This document shows positions 45,943 to 54,017 of a stretch of DNA of 64,000 bases, one piece after another. How positions within the stretch are numbered: position 1 is the first letter of the stretch; the number at the start of each line of letters is the position of its first letter. The position numbers and the translations under genes are program-made. The notes under the pieces are model-generated. The model was given only the letters and a program-made list of their open reading frames with translations, was not told where the DNA came from and ran no database searches. The DNA is from Arthrobacter sp. NicSoilB8 (GTDB lineage: Bacteria; Actinomycetota; Actinomycetes; Actinomycetales; Micrococcaceae): contig NZ_AP024655.1 of the NCBI RefSeq assembly GCF_019977355.1, positions 4,402,001 through 4,466,000 of the forward strand, written 5' to 3'.

Positions 45943-46437
45943 CTAGTAGTCGATCCGGGTCTGGAGGGCGCTCCAGGCGGTGAACGGCTGCAGCACGGAC
46001 GGCGCGCCCGGACCGTCAAGCTCCAGCTTGTGCACGGGCATCACAGCCTCCGGCTGGCCGTTCTCGAAGTACTCGTAGAAGGCGGCGTCGTCGAATCCCA
46101 CGGAGGCGGCGTCATGCCGGCCGGCGGCGAAAACCACCCGGTCCACACGGGCCCACAGCGCGGATGCCAGGCACATGGGGCACGGCTCACAGCTGGCGTA
46201 GAGGGTGGCCCCGCTCAGTTCGAACCGGCCAAGCTCGGTGCAGGCCCGGCGGATGGCAGTGACCTCGGCGTGGGCGGTGGGATCGTTGGTGGCGGTGACG
46301 CGGTTGACGCCGTCGAACACTTGCCCGTCCGCGGTGACGATGACGGCCCCGAACGGGCCTCCGCTGTTCATGACGTTGGCCGTGGCCAGCTCGATTGAGC
46401 GGGCGAGGTACGCCTGGGCCGTGACGGTGTCAGCCAT
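45943..46437 (-). CDS. guaD: Guanine deaminase (cytidine-deaminase fold)
   Basis: 164 residues. Zinc deaminase with H56-A-E58 (TAHAEVTAI) and P-C86-P-M-C89 (SCEPCPMCLASALWA), and the C-terminal HKLELDGPGA..QTRIDY segment of the GuaD type. Deaminates guanine to xanthine, the substrate of the neighbouring dehydrogenase. Divergent from the 8-oxoguanine deaminase gene, with a candidate AllR site in the shared region. Confidence 0.9.
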   Translation of the reverse strand: MADTVTAQAYLARSIELATANVMNSGGPFGAVIVTADGQVFDGVNRVTATNDPTAHAEVTAIRRACTELGRFELSGATLYASCEPCPMCLASALWARVDRVVFAAGRHDAASVGFDDAAFYEYFENGQPEAVMPVHKLELDGPGAPSVLQPFTAWSALQTRIDY

Positions 46438-46828
46438 GATTCGACTCCCTGTGCCGTGGAAGCCGGTACCCCTTGGCGAAACTTGATGAGCCAGTTGCGT
46501 CGGGACCAGGCTTCAGCGTGTGCGATGAAGGTTCAGTTGCGCCTGGTAGATAGCCTCCCGGTTCCGGGTGCCCGCCTTTGACACCAGCGAGAGTAGCAGC
46601 GAAACGGACACTGCGCCAGAGATCTGTGGAAGTTAAGTTTCGTGATGTGAAATTCAGGTTTCCGGCCTGTCACAATGCGGCCCATTGACGGAACGACAGC
46701 GGACCGTTGACGGGCCGGGGCCGGCCGCCCTAGCCTGTTCGAACCGGCGCCCCGCCGCCGGCACCCTGGATCAGCAGACAGGGCATCACTGAGCTGGAAG
46801 ACATCCCTACGCTCTGACAGGAACCCTG
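46438..46828. promoter_or_regulatory. Divergent control region, guaD/8-oxoguanine deaminase
   Basis: 391 bp without a gene. Contains TTTCGT-GAT-GTGAAA at 46638-46652, a full match to the TTYCRY-N3-RYGRAA palindrome found at several purine operons, midway between the two starts. No clear -35/-10 pair fixed. Confidence 0.55.
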
Positions 46829-48193
46829 ATGCCTACGCTATCCCCCGAATCCCGGCTCTGGATCAAGAACCCCCTCGGCGCCTTCACCGCCAACAGCCTC
46901 GACGCCTCGGGCGGAGTCGTGGTGAGCGGCGGCGTGATCGTGGAAGTGCTTGCCGTCGGGCAGCTGCCCTCGGCGCCGTGCCAGGAGATCTTCGACGCCG
47001 GCCGCCACGTGATGCTGCCGGGGCTCATCAACACGCACCACCACTTCTACCAGACCCTCACCCGGGCCTGGGGGCCGGTGGCCAACGCGCCGCTTTTCCC
47101 CTGGCTGCAGAACCTGTATCCCGTGTGGGCCCGCCTCGCGCCCCGCGACCTGGAGCTGGCCACGACAGTGGCGCTGGCGGAACTGCTCCTCTCCGGCTGC
47201 ACCACGGCGGCGGACCATCACTACTTGTTCCCGGAGGGCATGGAAGATGCCATCGACATCGAGGTCCGGGCGGTGCGCGGGCTCGGCATGCGGGCCACGC
47301 TCACCAGGGGCTCCATGAGCCTGGGAGAGGACGACGGCGGCCTGCCGCCCCAGTCCACGGTGCAGTCACCGGACGTGATCCTGGCGGACAGCGAACGGCT
47401 CATTCGGGAATACCACCAGCGCGGCGCCGGCGCCACGGTCCAGATTGCGCTGGCCCCCTGCTCACCGTTTTCGGTGACCCGGGAGATCATGGCGGAGAGC
47501 GCCGCCCTGGCCGAGCGGCATGACGTGCGGCTGCACACCCACCTCGCCGAGACCCTGGACGAGGAGGATTTCTGCCGGGAGATGTTCGGCCTGCGGACCG
47601 TGGACTATCTGGACAGCGTGGGCTGGCTGGGCGGCCGCACATGGCTGGGCCACGGCATCCACTTCACAGATTCCGAGATCGCCGCACTGGGGGCCGCCGG
47701 CACCGCCGTGGCCCATTGCGCCACCTCCAACATGCGCCTGGCATCCGGCACGGCCAGGGTGCTGGAACTGGAGGACGCGGGCGTCCCCGTGGGGCTGGGC
47801 GTGGACGGCTCGGCGTCGAACGATGCCTCCAACATGATCCTGGAGGCGCGGCAGGCACTGTATCTGCAGCGGCTGCGCTACGGCGCGCAGGTCCCGGTGG
47901 AGCGGGCGCTGGGGTGGGCCACGCGGGGCTCCGCCGCAGTCCTGGGCCGGCCGGACTTGGGCCAACTAGCCCCGGGGATGCAGGCGGACCTGGCCCTCTT
48001 CACCCTGGACGAACTGCGTTTCTCCGGCAGCCACGATCCTGTCGCGGCCCTGCTGCTGTGCGCGGCCGACAGGGCGGACCGAGTGATGGTGGGCGGGCAG
48101 TGGCGCGTGGTGGACGGGCACATACCGGGACTGGACATGTCCGGGCTCATTGCCCAGCACTCGGCGGCGGCGCGGAAGCTGGTCCGCGGGTAG
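46829..48193 (+). CDS. 8-oxoguanine deaminase (amidohydrolase)
   Basis: 454 residues. Mononuclear-metal amidohydrolase of the AtzB/8-oxoguanine deaminase type: INTHHHFYQTLTRAW (H70, H72), LHTHLAETLDEEDFC, TWLGHGIHFTD, VAHCATSNMRLASG and GLGVDGSASNDASNM. Deaminates 8-oxoguanine to urate, feeding oxidised purine into the same pathway; a related aminohydrolase activity cannot be excluded. ATG 46829 after AGGAA. Confidence 0.87.
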   Translation: MPTLSPESRLWIKNPLGAFTANSLDASGGVVVSGGVIVEVLAVGQLPSAPCQEIFDAGRHVMLPGLINTHHHFYQTLTRAWGPVANAPLFPWLQNLYPVWARLAPRDLELATTVALAELLLSGCTTAADHHYLFPEGMEDAIDIEVRAVRGLGMRATLTRGSMSLGEDDGGLPPQSTVQSPDVILADSERLIREYHQRGAGATVQIALAPCSPFSVTREIMAESAALAERHDVRLHTHLAETLDEEDFCREMFGLRTVDYLDSVGWLGGRTWLGHGIHFTDSEIAALGAAGTAVAHCATSNMRLASGTARVLELEDAGVPVGLGVDGSASNDASNMILEARQALYLQRLRYGAQVPVERALGWATRGSAAVLGRPDLGQLAPGMQADLALFTLDELRFSGSHDPVAALLLCAADRADRVMVGGQWRVVDGHIPGLDMSGLIAQHSAAARKLVRG

Positions 48194-48460
48194 ACCTGGC
48201 TGCGACCAGCCGGCTCATCCAGCGCGAGACCCGGCCGGGTGCATGACCGCGGTCGGCCGAAAAGTGGAAGTCCGGATCGGTTCCCCCGGCGGGGAGGTAG
48301 AACTCCGCCGGGGCCGCCGCCGGATCCTGGCCCTGTGCGCTGGTCGGCTGTTGCTGCATCTCATGCTCCCTTGTTGTTTCACGCTGCGGTTCTTCGCTTC
48401 GAGCTTGTTGATTCCGGCTTCTTCGCTCGAGGCCATTCACCGGATCCCTGTCACTCTTAT

Positions 48461-48475
48461 TTTCGTTCTACGAAA
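48461..48475. promoter_or_regulatory. Candidate IclR/AllR operator upstream of uricase
   Basis: TTTCGT-TCT-ACGAAA, perfect 6-bp arms with 3-bp spacer. In the AT-rich part of the leader, more than 300 bp before the uricase start. Confidence 0.6.
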
Positions 48476-48670
48476 TTTAGTTCTTGATATACGGAAACGC
48501 TAAGCCCGCACCCGGACCCAGTCAAGGGCCTGAGACCCGCGCCACGAGGCGCACGCAGTCACACTCGGAATTTTCGGATTGTGATGTACACCACCGCGGG
48601 GTTGGGCTAGCCTTGTTGATAACTCGTGGCGCACGTCACGTAACCTGGGAGCAGCAGGCAGGGTTGTAAT

Positions 48671-48702
48671 GAGCTGGCGTCAACTGACGTCGGCTCTTTT
48701 TT
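48671..48702 (+). terminator. Rho-independent-type hairpin inside the uricase leader
   Basis: GAGCTGGCGTCA pairs with TGACGTCGGCTC (two G-U pairs), followed by six T at 48697-48702. It lies 92 nt before the uricase ATG and about 480 nt after the previous gene, so it suits an attenuator or the end of a small RNA. Confidence 0.65.
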
Positions 48703-48763
48703 GTGGCCGACGGAGAAAGAAACGAACGCGAAATGCGTACGAAATTTCTATGTGGGAATTTGA

Positions 48764-48778
48764 TTCCACATACCGGAA
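48764..48778. promoter_or_regulatory. Candidate IclR/AllR operator at the uricase start
   Basis: TTCCAC-ATA-CCGGAA differs from the best site (58439) at three positions; immediately upstream of the ribosome-binding region. Confidence 0.45.
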
Positions 48779-48793
48779 GTTGGGAACCACACC

Positions 48794-49702
48794 ATGAACA
48801 ACAAGATCGTCCTCGGACAGAACCAGTACGGTAAGGCCGAAGTCCGCGTCGTCAAGATCACCCGCGACACGGACCGCCACGAAATCGAAGACCTGAACGT
48901 CACCTCGCAGCTCCGCGGCGACTTCGCGGCCGCCCACCTGGAAGGCGACAACAGCCACGTGGTGGCAACGGACACGCAAAAGAACACCATTTACGCCTTC
49001 GCCCGGGCGGGCATCGGTTCCCCGGAGGCCTTCCTGCTCCGGCTGGGCGAGCATTTCACGTCGAGCTTCGACTGGGTGACCGGCGGCCGCTGGGAGGCAG
49101 AGTCCTACAGCTGGGACCGCATCCAGGCGCACGGCGCTGCCCACGACCACTCCTTTGTGCGCAGCGGCCAGGAAGTCCGGACCGCTGTGCTGGTGCGCGA
49201 CGGCGCAGACCAGCACCTCATTTCGGGGCTGAAGGACCTGACCGTCCTCAAGTCCACGCAGTCCGGCTTCGTCGGCTACCCGCGGGACAAGTACACCACC
49301 CTGCCGGAGACCACGGACCGGATCCTCGCCACCGACGTTTCCGCCCGCTGGCGTTACAAGACCGGCACGGACTTCAGTTCCCTCGACTTCAACAAGAGCT
49401 ACGAGGACGTCAAGGGCCTCCTCCTGGAAGGCTTCACCGAAAAGTACTCGCACGCCCTGCAGCAGACCCTGTTCGACATGGGCACCAAGGTCCTGGAGGC
49501 GCACGGCGAGATCGAGGAAATCAAGTTCTCGATGCCCAACAAGCACCACTTCCTGGTGGACCTCTCGCCGTTTGGCCTCGACAACCCCAACGAGGTCTTC
49601 TTCGCCGCCGACCGCCCCTACGGCCTGATCGAGGCGACGGTCCAGCGCGACGACGCCGCACCTGCCGAGATCGCCTGGGCCGGCATCGCCGGTTTCTGCT
49701 AG
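48794..49702 (+). CDS. Urate oxidase (uricase)
   Basis: 302 residues, the length I recall for the Arthrobacter globiformis enzyme, with its characteristic stretches VLGQNQYGKAEVR, LNVTSQLRGDF, VVATDTQKNT, VLKSTQSGF, PRDKYTTL, RILATDVSARWRY, PNKHHFLVDLSPFG and NPNEVFFAADRPYGLIEAT, ending IAGFC. Cofactor-free oxidation of urate to 5-hydroxyisourate; K14, T61 and the His in NKHHF are the likely catalytic residues. Transcribed towards the NCS2 permease gene but separated by a strong hairpin. Confidence 0.97.
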   Translation: MNNKIVLGQNQYGKAEVRVVKITRDTDRHEIEDLNVTSQLRGDFAAAHLEGDNSHVVATDTQKNTIYAFARAGIGSPEAFLLRLGEHFTSSFDWVTGGRWEAESYSWDRIQAHGAAHDHSFVRSGQEVRTAVLVRDGADQHLISGLKDLTVLKSTQSGFVGYPRDKYTTLPETTDRILATDVSARWRYKTGTDFSSLDFNKSYEDVKGLLLEGFTEKYSHALQQTLFDMGTKVLEAHGEIEEIKFSMPNKHHFLVDLSPFGLDNPNEVFFAADRPYGLIEATVQRDDAAPAEIAWAGIAGFC

Positions 49703-49798
49703 ACCCGCACGGCCGGCTTACTCAGCCCCCGCCGGTTTACAAACCGGCCAGCAAAAAGCCTCGGCCGGCAGCACCGCCGCCGGCCGTTTCGGCCGGCA

Positions 49799-49843
49799 CC
49801 GGTTCCGGAGCCGCCCACCCGCGAGTGGCGGCTCCGGAACCGG
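49799..49843 (+). terminator. Hairpin terminator after uricase
   Basis: CCGGTTCCGGAGCCGCC..CAC (from 49799) pairs with GTGGCGGCTCCGGAACCGG (49825-49843) with one bulged C. About 100 bp after the stop codon. Confidence 0.7.
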
Positions 49844-49901
49844 CAAGCACCGCCCCAACAAGCCACATCTGTTAGCCAGACACCGTTAGCCAGACAAAGA
49901 C

Positions 49902-49941
49902 GTCTGCCATGAACCAAGAAAGTCTGCCATGAACATGAAAA
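49902..49941 (+). repeat. 20-bp duplication creating a mini-ORF before the purine permease
   Basis: GTCTGCCATGAAC occurs at 49902 and again at 49922. The first ATG (49909) opens a seven-codon frame MNQESLP whose TGA overlaps the permease ATG (ATGA, 49929-49932). The same architecture as the repeat at 22661. Confidence 0.8.
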
Positions 49942-51434
49942 AGAAGCCGCCCGGGGTCAAATCCCGTCCGGGCCGCACGCCGTCCGACCGCCCCGAAGAT
50001 GAGCGCCTTCCGCTCGGAAGCACCTTCGCCTACGGCCTCCAGCACGTCCTGACGATGTACGGCGGCATCATCGCGCCGCCGCTGATCATCGGCGCGGCCG
50101 CCGGAATGCCGGCGCAGGACATCGGCGTGCTGATCGCCGCCTGCCTCTTTGTGGGCGGCCTGGCCACCATTCTCCAGACCCTGGGCATTCCGTTCTTCGG
50201 TTCCAGGCTCCCCCTGGTCCAGGGCGTCTCGTTCGCCGGCGTCTCGACGATGGTCGCGATCGTCAATACCGGCGGCGGAATCCAGTCCGTGTTCGGCTCC
50301 GTGATTGCCGCGTCGTTGATCGGCCTGCTCATCACCCCGCTGTTCTCCAAGATCATCCGCTTCTTCCCGCCGGTGGTCACCGGAACGGTCATCACCGTCA
50401 TCGGCCTGACCCTGATGCCGGTGGCCGCGAACTGGGCCATGGGCGGGAACAAAGCGGCGCCCACCTACGGCAGCATGGCCAACATCGGGCTGGCGGCGGC
50501 GACCATGGCCATCGTGCTGCTGCTCAGCAAGGTCGGCAGTGCCACGATTTCGCGGCTTTCCATCCTGCTGGCCATGGTGCTGGGCACGGTGATCGCCTTC
50601 ATCGCCGGGATGACCGACTTCTCCAAGGTCGGGCAGGGCGCCATCGTCGCGTTCCCCACCCCGTTTGCCTTCGGTCCGCCCACGTTCCACCTGGCCGCGA
50701 TCATCTCCATGCTGATCGTGATCCTGGTGACCCTGACGGAGACGTCCGCGGACATCATCGCCGTGGGCGAAATCGTCGGAACCAAGGTGGATTCCAAGCG
50801 CATCGGCGACGGCCTGCGGGCCGACATGCTCTCCAGCGCCGTCTCGCCGCTGTTCAGCTCCTTCACCCAGAGCGCCTTCGCCCAGAACGTGGGGCTGGTG
50901 GCCATCACGGGCATCAAGAGCCGCTTCGTGGTCAGCGCCGGCGGCGTCATCCTGGTGGTCCTGGGCCTCCTGCCGGTCCTGGGCCGGGTGGTGGCCGCGG
51001 TGCCGACTCCGGTCCTGGGCGGCGCCGGCGTCGTGCTCTTCGGCACAGTGGCGGCCAGCGGCATCCGGACCCTGGCCAAGGTGGAGTACAAGAACAATAT
51101 GAACCTGATCATCGTGGCCGCCTCGATCGGTTTCGGCATGATCCCGATTGCCGCCCCGGCCTTCTATGACCAGTTCCCGTCCTGGTTCGCCACCATCTTC
51201 CACTCGGGCATCAGCTCGGCCGCGGTGATGGCCATCGCACTGAACCTGCTCTTCAACCACCTCAAGGCGGGCAACTCGGAGAACCAGTCGGTGTTCGTGG
51301 CCGGCACCGAGCGGATCGTGCGCGAACAGGACCTCAAGTGCCTGGCCGACGGCGACCGCTTCGAAGGCGGCAAGCTGATCGACTGCGACGGCAAGGAAGT
51401 TCCCGTGCAGTCCGCCTCGACGTCCGGACACTAG
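49929..51434 (+). CDS. NCS2-family purine (xanthine/urate) permease
   Basis: 501 residues, about 14 membrane segments. NCS2 signatures: LGSTFAYGLQHVLTMYGGIIAPPLIIG, PFFGSRLPLVQGVSFAG, VVTGTVITVIGLTLMPVAANW, VTLTETSADIIAVGEIVG with the substrate Glu, SSFTQSAFAQNVGLVAITGIKSRFV. Takes up xanthine or urate by proton symport to feed the oxidation genes. The C-terminus ends within a 15-bp tandem repeat that carries the stop codon (51421-51465). Confidence 0.93.
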   Translation: MNMKKKPPGVKSRPGRTPSDRPEDERLPLGSTFAYGLQHVLTMYGGIIAPPLIIGAAAGMPAQDIGVLIAACLFVGGLATILQTLGIPFFGSRLPLVQGVSFAGVSTMVAIVNTGGGIQSVFGSVIAASLIGLLITPLFSKIIRFFPPVVTGTVITVIGLTLMPVAANWAMGGNKAAPTYGSMANIGLAAATMAIVLLLSKVGSATISRLSILLAMVLGTVIAFIAGMTDFSKVGQGAIVAFPTPFAFGPPTFHLAAIISMLIVILVTLTETSADIIAVGEIVGTKVDSKRIGDGLRADMLSSAVSPLFSSFTQSAFAQNVGLVAITGIKSRFVVSAGGVILVVLGLLPVLGRVVAAVPTPVLGGAGVVLFGTVAASGIRTLAKVEYKNNMNLIIVAASIGFGMIPIAAPAFYDQFPSWFATIFHSGISSAAVMAIALNLLFNHLKAGNSENQSVFVAGTERIVREQDLKCLADGDRFEGGKLIDCDGKEVPVQSASTSGH

Positions 51435-51465
51435 TCGTCCGGACACTAGTCGTCCGGACACTAGT
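51421..51465 (+). repeat. 15-bp tandem repeat at the permease stop codon
   Basis: CGTCCGGACACTAGT three times without error, then a partial unit. The stop TAG is in the first unit, so the copies lie just after the gene. Confidence 0.9.
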
Positions 51466-51512
51466 CATCCGGACCGGCACCCGGACATCAGCCGTCCGAG
51501 CCGGCGTGAGCG

Positions 51513-51548
51513 GTGCGGCCCCTTTCCCGGAAGGGAAAGGGGCCGCAC
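51513..51548. terminator. Two-way hairpin terminator between permease and IclR genes
   Basis: GTGCGGCCCCTTTCCC (51513-51528), GGAA loop, exact complement (51533-51548). Lies between convergent genes. Confidence 0.85.
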
Positions 51549-51583
51549 GGTGTCCTCGCAGGGTGCGGTATGAGCGCCGGAGG

Positions 51584-52339
51584 TCAGCTCTTGTTGAGGT
51601 CCTGGGAAATGGCCAGGGCCGCCTCGCGCAGCAACGGCACCGCCCGGTCGGCGAAGGCTTCGTCCACCCGGGAAACGGGACCGGAGACGGAAATCGCCGC
51701 GGGGGTCGGCGCGTTGGGGATGGCGATGGCGAAGCAGCGGACGCCGATCTCCTGCTCCTCCTCGTCGATGGAATAGCCGCGGCTGCGGATCAGCTTCAAG
51801 TCCGCCAGCAGGGACTCGACATCGCCGATGCTCTTCGGGGTGGGGGTGGGCATGCCCTTCCGCGTGACGATGCCGCGCACCGTCTCGTCGTCCAGTTCGG
51901 CCAGGATCGCCTTGCCCATTCCGGTGGCATGCATGTAACCGCGGCGGCCCACCTCGGTGATCATCCGCATGGAGTGCAGGGACGGGACCTGGGCAACGTA
52001 CATGACCATGTCGGAGTCCAGCACCGCCATGTTGGCGGTTTCCCCGAGCCGTTCCACGAGGGACTGGAGCTGCGGCCGGGCCAGCGCCCCCAGCTGCTTG
52101 TTCGCCGCCTCGCCCAGGCGGATCAGGCGCGGGCCCAGGGCATAGCGGCGGTTCGGCAGCTGCCGGATGTAGCCCAGGGTGACGAGAGTGCGGAGCAGCC
52201 GGTGGATGGTGGGAAGCGGCAGGTCGGTGGAGGACGAGAGTTCGCTGAGTGTGACGTCGCCGCCGGCATCAGTAATCAGTTCCAGAAGCTCGAAAACGCG
52301 TTCAACGGACTGCACGCCACCGGGGGCTTTTTCCGCCAT
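51584..52339 (-). CDS. IclR-family regulator, AllR-like
   Basis: 251 residues. Winged HTH (SVERVFELLELITDAGGDVTLSELSSSTDLPLPTIHRLLRTLVTLGYI) and the IclR effector domain (GYMHATGMGKAILAELDDE; RGYSIDEEEQEIGVRCFAIAIP; AAISVSGP). In enteric bacteria and Streptomyces the AllR member represses allantoin genes and responds to glyoxylate or allantoate. Position among ureide and glyoxylate genes and the repeated 15-bp palindromes upstream of them support the same role here. Divergent from the malic enzyme operon. Confidence 0.9.
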   Translation of the reverse strand: MAEKAPGGVQSVERVFELLELITDAGGDVTLSELSSSTDLPLPTIHRLLRTLVTLGYIRQLPNRRYALGPRLIRLGEAANKQLGALARPQLQSLVERLGETANMAVLDSDMVMYVAQVPSLHSMRMITEVGRRGYMHATGMGKAILAELDDETVRGIVTRKGMPTPTPKSIGDVESLLADLKLIRSRGYSIDEEEQEIGVRCFAIAIPNAPTPAAISVSGPVSRVDEAFADRAVPLLREAALAISQDLNKS

Positions 52340-52471
52340 GACTTTGCCCTCCTGAGGGGTTGCTTACGACAACTTTTATCCACATCGTGAAAAAAGTGCT
52401 TAGTAGACCCAAGATACAGCACCGGCCGGCCGCCGTCGACGCGCCGTTCACGCGGCACCCAGGGGTTGTAT

Positions 52472-52507
52472 TTCCACAAAGTAGATAATAATATCCATCA
52501 TACGAAA
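52472..52507. promoter_or_regulatory. Two adjacent AllR-like sites, IclR/malic enzyme divergent region
   Basis: TTCCAC-AAA-GTAGAT (52472-52486, left half perfect) and ATCCAT-CAT-ACGAAA (52493-52507, right half perfect) have centres 21 bp apart in an AT-rich stretch 50-90 bp before the malic enzyme start. They could serve autoregulation and control of the glyoxylate operon together. Confidence 0.55.
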
Positions 52508-52557
52508 TAAGTAAGTGAAGCGAGAGCCCGCCCGCGGGCCGACTAGGAGGAAATTCA

Positions 52558-53970
52558 ATGGCGAATCCAAGCCCCGGAAATTCGATCACCCTGCGCGTGG
52601 AGGCCCCGTCCAGCTTCTCCGCCACGAGCGAACTGGCCGCCGCCGTCGGTGCCGCCGGCGCCGCCATCACCGCCCTGGACGTCACCGAGTCCCACCACGA
52701 GACCCTGGTTGTCGACGTCACCTGCAACACCACCGACGATGCCCACGCAGCACGCGTCAAGGACGCGCTCAACGCGCTGGACGGCGTCACGGTCCGCAAC
52801 GTCTCGGACCGCACGTTCCTGATGCACCTCGGCGGCAAGCTGGAGGTTGTCCCGAAGGTTGCCCTGCGCAACCGCGATGATCTCTCCCGCGCCTACACCC
52901 CCGGCGTCGCCCGCGTGTGCCTGGCGATCGCGGAAAACCCCGAGGCCGCCCGCAACCTGACCATCAAACGCAACACCATCGCCGTCGTGACCGACGGCTC
53001 CGCCGTCCTGGGCCTGGGCAACATCGGCCCGGCCGCCGCACTGCCGGTCATGGAAGGCAAAGCGGCGCTCTTCAAGCAGTTCGCCAACGTCGACGCCTGG
53101 CCGGTCTGTCTGGACACCCAGGACACGGAGGAGATCATCCGGATCGTCAAGGCGCTCGCCCCCGTCTACGGCGGCGTCAACCTTGAGGACATCGCCGCGC
53201 CGCGCTGCTTCGAGATCGAGACCCGGCTCCGCGAGGAACTGGACATCCCGGTCTTCCACGACGACCAGCACGGAACCGCGATCGTCACGCTGGCGGCCCT
53301 GACGAACGCCCTGCGTGTCGTGGACAAGAAACTCTCCGAGGTCCGGATTGTCGTTTCGGGCGTCGGCGCGGCCGGCTCCGCCATCATCGCGCTGCTCAAG
53401 GCGCAGGGGGCCCGCAACATCATCGCCGCCGGCCGCTCGGGGGCGATCCACTTCGGCGAACAGTACGACGACGAGCACCGCACCTGGATTGCCGAGAACA
53501 CCAACGAACAGGGCTTCTCCGGCACCCTGCACGAAGCGCTCAAGGGAGCCGACGTCTTCATCGGCGTCAGCGCGCCGCACGTGATCGGCGAAGAACAGGT
53601 GGCATCCATGGCCAAGGACGCTATTGTGTTCGCCATGGCCAACCCCACGCCGGAAATCGACCCGGTGATCGCATCGCGGCACGCCGCCGTGGTGGCGACC
53701 GGCCGCAGCGATTTCCCCAACCAGATCAACAACGTCCTGGCCTTCCCCGGGTTCTTCCGCGGGCTGCTCGACGCGGGGGCGGCGGACATCACCCCGGAGA
53801 TGCTCGTGGCCGCCGCCGCGGCGATCGCCAACCGGGTTGCCGACGACGAGCTCAATGCCAGCTACATCATTCCCAGCGTCTTCGACCCCCATGTTGCCGC
53901 CGACGTCGCCGCCGCAGTTGCCGCGGCCGCGCATGCGGCAGCCCAGCACGCCGCGCCCGCCCACGCCTGA
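52558..53970 (+). CDS. NAD(P)-dependent malic enzyme
   Basis: 470 residues. N-terminal ACT-like regulatory segment (ITLRVEAPSSFSATSELAAAVGAAGAAITALDV, residues 10-85), then the malic enzyme core: DLSRAYTPGVARVCLAIAENP, VVTDGSAVLGLGNIGPAAALPVMEGKAALFK, GVNLEDIAAPRCFEIE, VFHDDQHGTAIVTLAAL, VSGVGAAGSAI. Oxidatively decarboxylates malate to pyruvate. The gene follows AGGAGG and leads an operon with malate synthase, so it drains malate made from glyoxylate. Ends in an Ala/His-rich tail. Confidence 0.92.
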   Translation: MANPSPGNSITLRVEAPSSFSATSELAAAVGAAGAAITALDVTESHHETLVVDVTCNTTDDAHAARVKDALNALDGVTVRNVSDRTFLMHLGGKLEVVPKVALRNRDDLSRAYTPGVARVCLAIAENPEAARNLTIKRNTIAVVTDGSAVLGLGNIGPAAALPVMEGKAALFKQFANVDAWPVCLDTQDTEEIIRIVKALAPVYGGVNLEDIAAPRCFEIETRLREELDIPVFHDDQHGTAIVTLAALTNALRVVDKKLSEVRIVVSGVGAAGSAIIALLKAQGARNIIAAGRSGAIHFGEQYDDEHRTWIAENTNEQGFSGTLHEALKGADVFIGVSAPHVIGEEQVASMAKDAIVFAMANPTPEIDPVIASRHAAVVATGRSDFPNQINNVLAFPGFFRGLLDAGAADITPEMLVAAAAAIANRVADDELNASYIIPSVFDPHVAADVAAAVAAAAHAAAQHAAPAHA

Positions 53971-54017
53971 TTCACCGCCTGAATTGCAGCCTGATTCACC
54001 GACCCGGAAGGACCACA

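Larger units (their letters stand above)
48194..48793 (+). promoter_or_regulatory. 600-bp control region and leader of the uricase gene
   Basis: No credible gene. Contains a full AllR-like palindrome TTTCGT-TCT-ACGAAA (48461-48475), a terminator-like hairpin with a T6 tract (48671-48702), a TGTGG..CCACA inverted repeat (48751-48770) and a second, imperfect palindrome TTCCAC-ATA-CCGGAA (48764-48778) that ends 15 bases before the uricase ATG. The order suggests that uricase expression is controlled at more than one level. Confidence 0.6.
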
